Assembly (NCBI RefSeq): GCF_043099285.1 | Contig: NZ_CP170723.1 | Location: 3,162,001 to 3,226,000, forward strand | DNA length: 64,000 bases | Direction: 5' to 3' | From: Oryzobacter telluris | Lineage (GTDB): Bacteria > Actinomycetota > Actinomycetes > Actinomycetales > Dermatophilaceae | Part shown: one piece after another, positions 36,673-44,790 of the stretch | Layout: each line of letters starts with the position of its first letter | Position numbering within the stretch: the stretch's first letter is position 1 | Position numbers and translations under genes: made by a program | The notes under the pieces: generated by a model | What the model saw: only the letters and a program-made list of their open reading frames with translations | Databases searched by the model: none | Told to the model about the DNA's origin: nothing

Positions 36673-36679
36673 TCACGTC

Positions 36680-37705
36680 GTGCAGGCGCGGACGTCAGGG
36701 TCGGATGCTGACCCGCCGGTGGGGTCGCGCGTCGTGGTCCGACACCGGCTCCCCTCCCCCGACCCGCTGTCCGGCGCGACGCTCACCGACGTCGTCGGTG
36801 ACCTCGTCGCCGCCGACGCCCTCGGGTTCGTCGTCGACACCCGGCGCGGACCGGTGCGCGTGGAGCGGGCCGTGGTCACCCACCTCAAGGTCGTCCCGCC
36901 GAAGCCCTCGCGGCGCGGCGCGCCGCACCGGGCCCTGTCGGTCGAGGACCTCCAGCGAGTGATGGTCGGGGCGTGGCCGGCGATGGAGACCGCCCGCCTC
37001 GGCGACTGGCTGCTGCGGGCGTCGCGGGGCTTCACGCAGCGGGCCAACTCGGTCGTCACCACCGGCGACCCGGGCCGTCCCCTCCCCGACGCGTTGGACG
37101 AGGTGGAGGGCTGGTACGCCGCCCGCGACCTCCCGGCGAACCTCACCGTGGCCGTGCCGGTGGGCACCGACCCCGCCACCGACCCGGTCACCGTCGAGGC
37201 CCTGGCCCGGGGCTGGGTCCAGCGACAGCCCACGGTGACCCTCACCGCGGCCACCCGCACCATCGCGGACACGGCTGTCCCCCAGCCGAGCTCGACGACG
37301 CCCGACATCGTGCTGTCCCGCGAGCTCGACGACGACTGGTTCGCCGCCTACCGCTCCTACCGCGAGGTCGACGAGGAGGCGGCGCGCGCCATCCTCACCG
37401 GGTCACCGGACCAGGTGTTCGCCACGGCCCGCGACGCCGACGGCGGGCTGCTCGGCGTGGGCCGCCTCGGGCTGGCCGACGGCTGGGGCGGCATCGCCGC
37501 GATGTGGGTGCCGCCCACCGCGCGCCGGCGCGGGGTCGCCACCGCCCTGCTGCGCGCCCTGGCGCGCGAGGCGGAGGACCGGGGCGCCCTCTCGCTCCAC
37601 CTGCAGACCGACGCCGACAACACGGCGGCGCTGGGCCTGTACGAGCGCCACGGGCTCGAGCGCCACCACGTCTACGTCAACGTGGCTTCTGGTTCGTACA
37701 GGTGA
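36680..37705 (+). CDS. GNAT-family N-acetyltransferase, cg3035/Rv0428c-like
   Basis: A 341-residue protein in two parts. Residues 1-80 form a small N-terminal domain (VVVRHRLPSPDP, LTDVVGDLVAADALGFVVDT). A C-terminal GNAT domain follows with the acetyl-CoA loop AAMWVPPTARRRGVATALLRAL and the late HLQTDADNTAALGLYERHGL motif. This matches the actinobacterial group I recall as cg3035/Rv0428c; the substrate is unknown. The start GTG 36680 follows directly from the shared -10. Its last 29 bp overlap the convergent VanW gene. Confidence 0.83.
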   Translation: MQARTSGSDADPPVGSRVVVRHRLPSPDPLSGATLTDVVGDLVAADALGFVVDTRRGPVRVERAVVTHLKVVPPKPSRRGAPHRALSVEDLQRVMVGAWPAMETARLGDWLLRASRGFTQRANSVVTTGDPGRPLPDALDEVEGWYAARDLPANLTVAVPVGTDPATDPVTVEALARGWVQRQPTVTLTAATRTIADTAVPQPSSTTPDIVLSRELDDDWFAAYRSYREVDEEAARAILTGSPDQVFATARDADGGLLGVGRLGLADGWGGIAAMWVPPTARRRGVATALLRALAREAEDRGALSLHLQTDADNTAALGLYERHGLERHHVYVNVASGSYR

Positions 37706-39404
37706 CGTCGTCCTCCGGCCGGTAGGTCGTCGTGTAGGACTCGCGCTTGACGACCTGCCCGCCCTGCCTGAAGATCCGGCCGACGTCGACGGTGAACCCG
37801 GGCACCGGGCTCTGGTTGAGGCACTCCGGGTCGTCGTCGGTGTACTTCTTGGGCTGCACGAAGTTGCGACGCGGGCTCTTGGTGGCCTCGATGTCGTACT
37901 TCTTGGTCCCGTAGAAGCTCACCGTGATCGACGTGCTCGTCGTGCTGATCTGGATGAGCACGCCGCCGTCGGTGACGTTGGTGAACTTGTTGTGCAGGTC
38001 GGGCCACGAGATCGTCGCCTCGCGCCCCTCGGGGTAGCGCGAGATGTAGTAGTAGTGCGGCGTCCACGCGTCGAGCTTCATGCCCGAGAAGAAGGCCGCG
38101 TTGAAGATCGTCGTGGAGACCTGGCTGATGCCGCCGCCGTAGTTCTCGGCGGCCCGGCCGGCCCGGATGATCCCGGCCTTGATGTACCCCTTCTCGGGGG
38201 TGCGCTGGCCGAGGATCGCGTTCATGCTGAACTGCTCGCCCGGCGGGACGTAGGTGCCGTTGATGAGGCGCGAGGCCAGCCGGATGTTGTGCACCCGGGG
38301 CTGTCCCGCAGGGAAGTTCGTCGTGAAGGAGGAGATCCGCTCCTTGGGGAGGGTCTTCTTCGCGATCGCGGTGGTGAAGGTCGGCTCGGTCGCCTTCGTG
38401 GCGACGGTGGCCGTGCGCTCGGTGCCGCCGATGGCCTTCCAGACCTCGGTGCGCAGCGAGGCGTCGTCGAGGGCGAGCCCGGCGACGTGCGGCTTCACCG
38501 TGGGGGTGCGGCCGGAGAAGGTGACGACGGCGTCCTTGGCCTCGACCTCGACCTTCGCCTTCTTCGCGGCGGCGTGGACCAGGGCGCTCAGCTTCTCGTC
38601 GTCGGCGCGCGGGGTGATGGTGCCGGCGTCGTCGGGGGCGAGGACCACCGCACCGACGTAGTCCTTCGGCGCGATGTCGAACGTCTTGCCGCCGGCGGTG
38701 ACGGTGACCGGCGCGGAGACGGCGACATCGGCGAACTCGGCCTTGACCCGGGCCAGCTCGTCGGCGGAGACCTTCGTGGCCACCTGGGTGGCCGCGACCT
38801 CGACGGTGGTCTCGCCGGGCCACCAGCGCCTGACCTCGTCGACGGTGCCGGCGGGGTCGACGGTCGTGCCGGACACGGGCGGGGTGACCTTGACGGTGCC
38901 ACCGGCCAGCGAGATGGAGCCCTCGGCCGGCTTCGCGTCGAGCTCGGCGCGGGCCTCCTCGACGGCTGCCGTGAGGGCCGGCTCGTTCACGGTGACGACG
39001 GCCGGCTCGGCCCCGCCCCCGGCGAGGTGGCGCCACACGTCGGCGGGCAGGAGCGAGAACCCGACGAGCCCGTCGACGGTCTCGTCGACGTCGACGGCCA
39101 GGCCGACGTCCTTCGGCGCGACCTCGACCTTGCCGGCCGTGGACGCGAGGGTCAGCGGCTTGCCCGACGCGTCGCCGAAGCTCGAGGTGAGCGTGGCCTT
39201 CGCGGCGGCGGCGCTCTGGCCGCCGACGGCGACCCCGGCCACGGTGGTGTCGCGGGGCACCCGGTTGCCGAGCACGGCCGCGGCCACGACGTACGCGACC
39301 ACCAGCGCCAGCAGCGCCAGGCCGGTGAACAGGGGCCAGCGGGAGCGGGCCGGCTGCTGCGGCTCCTCCCACTCGACCTCGTCGTACAGGGTCTCCAGGG
39401 TCAT
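37677..39404 (-). CDS. VanW-family protein with YoaR-like peptidoglycan-binding domains
   Basis: A 575-residue surface protein anchored by one transmembrane helix (about 25-47). Two PG_binding_4/YoaR-like domains follow (about 60-330), then a VanW domain with NIRLASRLINGTYVPPGEQFS and RAAENYGGGISQVSTTIFNAAF. VanW occurs in vancomycin-resistance clusters and in many Gram-positive envelope proteins, but its activity is unknown. ATG 39404 overlaps the flavin-reductase gene stop as ATGA. No vanA/vanH genes are present, so a resistance role is not implied. Confidence 0.88.
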   Translation of the reverse strand: MTLETLYDEVEWEEPQQPARSRWPLFTGLALLALVVAYVVAAAVLGNRVPRDTTVAGVAVGGQSAAAAKATLTSSFGDASGKPLTLASTAGKVEVAPKDVGLAVDVDETVDGLVGFSLLPADVWRHLAGGGAEPAVVTVNEPALTAAVEEARAELDAKPAEGSISLAGGTVKVTPPVSGTTVDPAGTVDEVRRWWPGETTVEVAATQVATKVSADELARVKAEFADVAVSAPVTVTAGGKTFDIAPKDYVGAVVLAPDDAGTITPRADDEKLSALVHAAAKKAKVEVEAKDAVVTFSGRTPTVKPHVAGLALDDASLRTEVWKAIGGTERTATVATKATEPTFTTAIAKKTLPKERISSFTTNFPAGQPRVHNIRLASRLINGTYVPPGEQFSMNAILGQRTPEKGYIKAGIIRAGRAAENYGGGISQVSTTIFNAAFFSGMKLDAWTPHYYYISRYPEGREATISWPDLHNKFTNVTDGGVLIQISTTSTSITVSFYGTKKYDIEATKSPRRNFVQPKKYTDDDPECLNQSPVPGFTVDVGRIFRQGGQVVKRESYTTTYRPEDDVTCTNQKPR

Positions 39405-39895
39405 GCGATGCTCCCGTAGCGTCCTCGGAAGTGGACCAGGGCAGGTCCGACGGTGTCAGGCAGGGCGATGCTCAGGACCTCTGCGACGACGATCGCATGG
39501 TCGCCGGCGGGGTGCACCTCGGTGGTGCGGCACTCCAGGTGCATGAGGGCGCCGTCGAGCAGGGCCACGCCGGTGGCCTCGCCGCGGTGGTGCGGCGCGC
39601 GGTCGAGCTGGCCGTGCAGCGGGCGTCCGCGGGTGGCGAACCAGTCCGAGAGGGGACGCTGGTCGGCCGCGAGGACGCTGGCGCCGAACACGCCCGCCTC
39701 GAGCACGGCGCCGTGCCAGCGGCTCTCGGTCTCGGCGCAGACGAGGACGAGCAGCGGGTCGAGCGACACCGAGGTGAGGGTGTCGGCGGTCATCGCGTGG
39801 TCGTGGCCCCCGGCGAAGGTCGTGAGCACGCTGACGCCGCTGATGAGGCGCCCCATGGCCTGGCGGAAGACGGCGGGGTCGAGGTCGGTGCTCAC
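39401..39895 (-). CDS. Flavin reductase family protein (FMN-binding split barrel)
   Basis: A 164-residue flavin reductase-like protein. Seen are FRQAMGRLISGVSVLTT, the flavin-contacting DHAMTADTLTSVSLDPLLVLVC, SVLAADQRPLSDWFATRG and the C-terminal HFRGRYGSI. Such proteins reduce FMN/FAD with NAD(P)H to supply a two-component monooxygenase, but no partner oxygenase is adjacent. Its GTG start (39895) overlaps the mshB stop by 4 bp, so it is expressed with mycothiol synthesis genes; a redox link is plausible but unproven. Confidence 0.86.
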   Translation of the reverse strand: MSTDLDPAVFRQAMGRLISGVSVLTTFAGGHDHAMTADTLTSVSLDPLLVLVCAETESRWHGAVLEAGVFGASVLAADQRPLSDWFATRGRPLHGQLDRAPHHRGEATGVALLDGALMHLECRTTEVHPAGDHAIVVAEVLSIALPDTVGPALVHFRGRYGSIA

Positions 39896-40767
39896 GCCGA
39901 CTCCCTCGGCACCGGACGACCCGTGGAGGGGTCGAGCCGTGCGTAGCCCTCGCGCCCGGCCAGGCGGGAGACGACGTGGTTGGACAGCGCGAACCAGCCC
40001 TCGCCCACGACCACCTGGGTCGCGTGGTGGCGCAGCGCCTCCTCCTGCACCCCGACGACCGCGGGGTCGAGCACCTCGTGCGTGACGACCTCGTCGGGGA
40101 CGACGGACGTCGCGAACGGGTCGTCCTCACCGGGGACGACGAGGCCACGGTCGGTCGGGACGTGCGCGGCGAGCCAGGCGCGGTCCTCGAGGACCCAGGA
40201 CACGGGCGTGACCGTGCCGAGGAGCACGGGCGGCTCCGCACTCGTCGCCACGGCGTGCAGTGTGGCCTCGTGGGTGCGGACGTGGTCGGGGTGGCCGTAC
40301 CCGCCGGTGGCGTCGTACGTGACGACGACGTCGGGGGCGACCGCGTCGATCACGGCGCGCACGGCGGCCGCGGCGTCGGCGAGGTCGGCGCCGGCCCAGG
40401 CCCGTGGGTGCCGCGAGGCCGGCGAGCCGGCCATCCCGGAGTCGCGCCAGCGGGTGGGCAGCCCGTCGGGGCCGGGGCCGAGCAGGTGGAGGGTGACCCC
40501 GAGGACGTCCATCGCCCTACGCAGCTCGCCGAGGCGGTGCGCCGCGAGGGGGTCGCCGTCGGCGCCCTCGAGGTGCGCGAGGTCGGCGGGGATGACCTCC
40601 CCCTCCTCCCCCAGCGTGCAGGTGAGGACGTGGACCTCGTCGCCGCGGGCGACGTGGTGGGCCAGGGCGACGCCGGTGGCGAGGGTCTCGTCGTCCGGGT
40701 GGGCGTGGACGAACAGCAGCCGCGCCGGCCTGCCGAGCTCCCCGACGTGGTCGAGGAGGCCGGTCAC
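39892..40767 (-). CDS. mshB: N-acetyl-1-D-myo-inositol-2-amino-2-deoxy-alpha-D-glucopyranoside deacetylase
   Basis: A 291-residue zinc deacetylase of the PIG-L family that makes GlcN-inositol, the second intermediate of mycothiol synthesis. The N-terminal VHAHPDDE (21-27) and GGYGHPDHVRTHEATLHAV (His about 160) provide the zinc and catalytic residues, and CTLGEEGEVIPADLAHLEGADG is the loop typical of MshB rather than generic PIG-L proteins. Presence of mshB supports an actinobacterium. Gene order typA-lpqW-like-mshB is shared with mycobacteria. It overlaps both neighbours by 4 bp. Confidence 0.92.
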   Translation of the reverse strand: MTGLLDHVGELGRPARLLFVHAHPDDETLATGVALAHHVARGDEVHVLTCTLGEEGEVIPADLAHLEGADGDPLAAHRLGELRRAMDVLGVTLHLLGPGPDGLPTRWRDSGMAGSPASRHPRAWAGADLADAAAAVRAVIDAVAPDVVVTYDATGGYGHPDHVRTHEATLHAVATSAEPPVLLGTVTPVSWVLEDRAWLAAHVPTDRGLVVPGEDDPFATSVVPDEVVTHEVLDPAVVGVQEEALRHHATQVVVGEGWFALSNHVVSRLAGREGYARLDPSTGRPVPRESA

Positions 40768-42638
40768 CGGGCCACCGCGATGTCGGCGAACTCGACGACG
40801 CCGCCACCCACCGCGTTGGCCGACAGGTTGCGGACGTCCGAGCCCGCCACGTACAGGGCCTTGCGCTCGGCGAGCCCGATGTACGCACCGCGCAGGAGCA
40901 GGTCCTCGTCGATGCCGGCCCAGGCCGACTCGCGCTCACCGCGGTCGGCGATGCCCTGGACGGCGGCCATCGTCTGGTTCAGCTTGGGGTCGTCCCAGTA
41001 GCCGTAGTCGCGGCCGGGCCCCACCTTGGTGATGTTGATCGAGCTGTCGAACAGCGGGGGCAGGATCGTCGAGGCCGACGCCCACGCGGGGGCCCAGTTC
41101 GACCAGAACAGGTCGATGCCGGTGGCCGCCTTCGGGTCGCTGATCTGGGTGAAGTAGTCGTCGGTGACCGGCTTGGTCGTCGGCTCGAAGCCGGCCAGGC
41201 GCCAGCCCGCGACGAGCGCCGCCATCGCCTTGTCGGCGGTCGGGTTGGAGCGGTAGGCGACGGTGAAGGGCACGGGGCCGGTCTTCTTCGCCTCGGTGAG
41301 CAGGGCCTTGGCCCGCGCGACGTCGCCCTTGGTGCCGGTACCGATCGGGTCGGCGTCGTGGGCCGCCGGGAGCGAGGCGGGGATGAGCGAGCGCGACGGC
41401 TCCGCGGCGGTGACGCCCCCGATGGCCGTGACGTAGGCGTCGCGGTTGGTGGCGGCGGCGAGGGCCTGGCGGACCTTCTCGTCCGCGAAGACCTCGCTGC
41501 GCAGGTTGGGGACGAGGTAGTCGACGACCCCCGTGCCCGGGTTGACCGAGCGCTCCTGCAGCGACTGCACCGCCGTGATGTGCTGCTGGATGGCCGGCGG
41601 GGCCGAGCCGAGGGCCACCGAGTAGCGGCCGGTGTCGCCGTCGGCCATCACCTGCTGGGCCACGGCCTGGGTGTCCAGGCCCTCCTGGAAGCGGATGACG
41701 TCGGGGTGCGCCTTGCGCACGGGGTCGGAGTCCTGGCTCCACGCGGGGTTGCGGACGAAGGTGCCGCCCTTGCCCGCCGACCACGTGCCCTGGAGCATGT
41801 ACGGCCCCGCGGAGAAGACGTCGTAGCCGCCGGCGTCGCGCCGGTCCTCGGACTTCTTCACCGGGCCGAAGGCGGGCTGGCTCACCAGCTCGTTGAAGTC
41901 GCTGAGCGGCGCGCTGAGCGTGAAGGTGATCGTCTGGTCCTTGCAGGTGACGGCCTTGTCGAAGGCCGCCTGGCCCGCGGCCGCGGCGGCTCCCGTGGCG
42001 TAGGGGCCGGCGTAGGTGCTCGTGCCGTCCATCTGGCGCGGGATGGCCAGCACGGCGAGCGCGTCGGTGGGGCCGCCGCCGATGACGTCGGTGGCGAAGG
42101 TGCGCGAGATGCCGTAGGCGACGTCGGCGCAGGTCAGCGCGCTGCCGTCCTGCCACTTGACGTCGTCGCGCAGGGTGAACGACCAGGTCTTCAGGTCCTT
42201 GCCGGGGGTCCCGGTGTCGGTGGCGAGGTCGCCGACGAGCCGCGCCTGGTCGTCGGGGTCGGTGCTGGGCGCGTAGGCGGTGAGGGTGCGGGCGAAGACG
42301 CGACCGGCGAAGGCCATGTCGTCGCGCGAGGCGATCCGCTGGGGGTCCCAGGTCGTGACCGGCCCGAGGGTGAGGGCGTGCAGCGTGCCCCCGTCGGTGT
42401 CGACGCGGTCACCGACCGCCGACGTGGCGGCGGCCGTGTCCGGCGGGGTGTCCGCCCGGCTGTTGAGGTACCGGACCCCGAGGACGAGGCCGGTGACGAG
42501 GGCGAGGACCCCCACGACCGCGACGAGGACCTGGACCCGGCTGGGCCGACGGCGACGCCGCGCCGCGCGACGGGTCGCGCGGGTCGTGGCGCCGTCGGCG
42601 CTCGCCGGTTCCGGGGTCGGCGGGGTCTGCTTCGCCAC
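40764..42638 (-). CDS. LpqW-like ABC-transporter family substrate-binding protein (SBP_bac_5), TM-anchored
   Basis: A 624-residue extracytoplasmic protein of the oligopeptide-binding fold. Residues 35-58 form one uncleaved-looking transmembrane helix instead of a lipobox. Family motifs include WDPQRIASRDD, TWSFTLRDDVKWQDGSALTCADVAYG, VRQALAAATNRDAYV and GYWDDPKLNQ. In M. tuberculosis the gene at this place, lpqW, influences lipomannan/lipoarabinomannan balance rather than peptide uptake, and no permease genes adjoin here either. Its start is 7 bp after the typA stop. Confidence 0.82.
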   Translation of the reverse strand: MAKQTPPTPEPASADGATTRATRRAARRRRRPSRVQVLVAVVGVLALVTGLVLGVRYLNSRADTPPDTAAATSAVGDRVDTDGGTLHALTLGPVTTWDPQRIASRDDMAFAGRVFARTLTAYAPSTDPDDQARLVGDLATDTGTPGKDLKTWSFTLRDDVKWQDGSALTCADVAYGISRTFATDVIGGGPTDALAVLAIPRQMDGTSTYAGPYATGAAAAAGQAAFDKAVTCKDQTITFTLSAPLSDFNELVSQPAFGPVKKSEDRRDAGGYDVFSAGPYMLQGTWSAGKGGTFVRNPAWSQDSDPVRKAHPDVIRFQEGLDTQAVAQQVMADGDTGRYSVALGSAPPAIQQHITAVQSLQERSVNPGTGVVDYLVPNLRSEVFADEKVRQALAAATNRDAYVTAIGGVTAAEPSRSLIPASLPAAHDADPIGTGTKGDVARAKALLTEAKKTGPVPFTVAYRSNPTADKAMAALVAGWRLAGFEPTTKPVTDDYFTQISDPKAATGIDLFWSNWAPAWASASTILPPLFDSSINITKVGPGRDYGYWDDPKLNQTMAAVQGIADRGERESAWAGIDEDLLLRGAYIGLAERKALYVAGSDVRNLSANAVGGGVVEFADIAVAR

Positions 42639-42645
42639 GGGTCGG

Positions 42646-44541
42646 TCAGCCCCTGCGAGCCCTGGCGGCCGAGCGGGCCCGCAGGGTCTGGTCGAGCTCG
42701 ACCTTGCGGATGCGCACGGCGTCCGGGGTCACCTCGACGCACTCGTCCTCGCGGCAGAACTCGAGCGACTGCTCGAGGGAGAGCGCGCGCGGGGGCGCGA
42801 GGCGCTCGAGGACGTCGGCACCGGCGGAGCGCACGTTGGTCAGCTTCTTCTCCTTGGTGATGTTGACGTCCATGTCGTCGACGCGGGAGTTCTCCCCGAT
42901 GATCATGCCCTCGTAGACCTCGGTCGTGGGCGGGATGAAGAGGGTTCCGCGCTCCTGGAGGTTCGCCATCGCGTAGGCGGTGGCCGCACCGGAGCGGTCG
43001 GACACGAGCGAGCCGCTGATCCGGGTGGAGATGTCGCCGACCCAGGCCTCGTAGCCCTCGAAGACGTGGTTGGCGATGCCGGTGCCGCGGGTGTCGGTGA
43101 GGAACTGGGTGCGGAAGCCGATGAGCCCGCGCGAGGGCACCAGGTACTCCATGCGGACCCAGCCGGTGCCGTGGTTGGTCATCTGCTCCATGCGGCCCTT
43201 GCGGGCGGCCAGCAGCTGGGTGATGGCGCCGAGGTACTCCTCGGGGGTGTCGATGGTGACGCGCTCGATCGGCTCGTGGACCTTGCCGTCGACCTCGCGG
43301 GTGACGACGACGGGCTTGCCGACGGTGAGCTCGTAGCCCTCGCGGCGCATCTGCTCGACGAGGATCGCCAGCGCGAGCTCGCCCCGGCCCTGGACCTCCC
43401 ACGCGTCGGGGCGCTCGGTGGGCAGCACGCGCATCGACACGTTGCCGACGAGCTCGCGGTCCAGGCGCTCCTTGACGAGGCGCGCGGTGACCTTGGCGCC
43501 CTTGACGCGACCGGCCATCGGGCTGGTGTTGATGCCGATCGTCATCGAGATCGCGGGCTCGTCGACGGTGATGAGCGGCAGCGGGCGCGGGTCGTCGGCG
43601 TCGGCGAGGGTCTCGCCGATGGTGATCTCGGGGATGCCGGCGACGGCGATGATGTCGCCCGGCCCGGCCGACTCGGCGGGGCGGCGCTCGAGCGCCTCGG
43701 TCATCAGCAGCTCGGTGATCTTGACCTTCTCCACGGTGCCGTCGCGGCGGCACCAGGCCACCTGCTGGCCCTTGCGGATCGTGCCGTTGTGCACGCGCAG
43801 CAGCGCGAGGCGCCCGAGGAAGTTGGAGGCGTCGAGGTTGGTGACGTGCGCCTGCAGCGGGGCGTCGGAGTCGTACGACGGCGCGGGGATGGTCTCGATG
43901 ATGGTGCGGAACAGCGGCTCGAGGTCCTCGCCGTCGGGCAGGCCACCGTCGGCGGGGCGGTTCATCGAGGCGCGACCGGCCTTGGCCGAGGCGTAGACGA
44001 TGGGGAACTCGAGCTGGTCCTGGTGGTGCTCGGCGTCGACCATGAGGTCCATGAAGAGCTCGTAGACCTCGTCGACGACCTCGGCGATGCGGGCGTCGGG
44101 GCGGTCGACCTTGTTGATGCAGAGCACGACCGGCATCTGCTGGGCGAGCGCCTTGCGCAGCACGAAGCGGGTCTGCGGCAGCGGGCCCTCGCTGGCGTCG
44201 ACGAGGAGGACGACGCCGTCGACCATCGACAGGCCGCGCTCGACCTCGCCACCGAAGTCGGCGTGGCCGGGGGTGTCGATGATGTTGATCGTCATGCCGT
44301 CGGCGAGGCCGGCGTCGAGCGCCGCCTTGCCGGCGTAGTGCACGGCGGTGTTCTTCGCGAGGATGGTGATGCCCTTCTCGCGCTCGAGGTCACCGGAGTC
44401 CATCGCCCGGTCGGCGATGTGGTCGTGCTCCCCGAAGGCACCGGACTGCCAGAGCATCTTGTCGACCAGTGTGGTCTTTCCGTGGTCGACGTGGGCGACG
44501 ATGGCGACGTTGCGGAGGTCGTCGCGGCGGGAGGCAGACAT
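42646..44541 (-). CDS. typA: Translational GTPase TypA/BipA
   Basis: A 631-residue ribosome-associated GTPase of the EF-G superfamily. G1 AHVDHGKTTL (about 16-25), G3 DTPGHADFGGEV, G4 NKVDRPDAR, and the TypA-specific C-terminal domain with GWVRMEYLVPSRGLIGFRTQF and DMDVNITKEKKLTN are all present. It assists ribosome assembly or stress adaptation, especially in the cold. The start ATG 44541 precedes SASRRDDLRNVAIVAHV; an upstream in-frame GTG-type extension is not supported. It leads a co-directional chain down to the VanW gene. Confidence 0.95.
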   Translation of the reverse strand: MSASRRDDLRNVAIVAHVDHGKTTLVDKMLWQSGAFGEHDHIADRAMDSGDLEREKGITILAKNTAVHYAGKAALDAGLADGMTINIIDTPGHADFGGEVERGLSMVDGVVLLVDASEGPLPQTRFVLRKALAQQMPVVLCINKVDRPDARIAEVVDEVYELFMDLMVDAEHHQDQLEFPIVYASAKAGRASMNRPADGGLPDGEDLEPLFRTIIETIPAPSYDSDAPLQAHVTNLDASNFLGRLALLRVHNGTIRKGQQVAWCRRDGTVEKVKITELLMTEALERRPAESAGPGDIIAVAGIPEITIGETLADADDPRPLPLITVDEPAISMTIGINTSPMAGRVKGAKVTARLVKERLDRELVGNVSMRVLPTERPDAWEVQGRGELALAILVEQMRREGYELTVGKPVVVTREVDGKVHEPIERVTIDTPEEYLGAITQLLAARKGRMEQMTNHGTGWVRMEYLVPSRGLIGFRTQFLTDTRGTGIANHVFEGYEAWVGDISTRISGSLVSDRSGAATAYAMANLQERGTLFIPPTTEVYEGMIIGENSRVDDMDVNITKEKKLTNVRSAGADVLERLAPPRALSLEQSLEFCREDECVEVTPDAVRIRKVELDQTLRARSAARARRG

Positions 44542-44645
44542 GCCCACCAGTCTCTCAGGTCTTGCGGCCACGACCGAATCGGGTGTAACGCGCCCGCGCC
44601 CCCACCCGTTCGGTCCCGGCGGGTCTCAACTGCATAACCAATGGC

Positions 44646-44666
44646 CACGTGCCGGTCCGGCGCGTG
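44646..44666. repeat. 21-bp near-perfect palindrome in the typA/oppA intergenic region
   Basis: CACGTGCCGG-T-CCGGCGCGTG differs from its reverse complement only at one symmetric pair and the central base. It sits in the 249-bp divergent gap, 125 bp before oppA and about 105 bp before typA, and so resembles a dimeric regulator operator. It is not placed as a terminator. Confidence 0.5.
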
Positions 44667-44790
44667 CTTTTGCCGTTATGGTCCGGCCTTATCGGTGGAT
44701 GGTGCGGCGTGCCGCATCGCTCGCCGGACCGTTACTCGGGCGTCCGACCCGGCCGTCCCGAGCATTCGCACACCCAAGCGAGGTTTATCG

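Noticed and set aside
37677..39404. VanW as evidence for vancomycin resistance
   Set aside because: No vanH, vanA or vanX-type genes are nearby, and VanW proteins are widespread without resistance.
39892..40767. mshB and the PIG-L gene at 59135 as one mycothiol pair (MshB and Mca)
   Set aside because: The second protein lacks the MshB loop and the Mca length and motifs, so Mca is not claimed.
44646..44670. Palindrome plus CTTTT read as an intrinsic terminator
   Set aside because: No plus-strand gene ends upstream of it; both flanking genes diverge, so an operator is more plausible.
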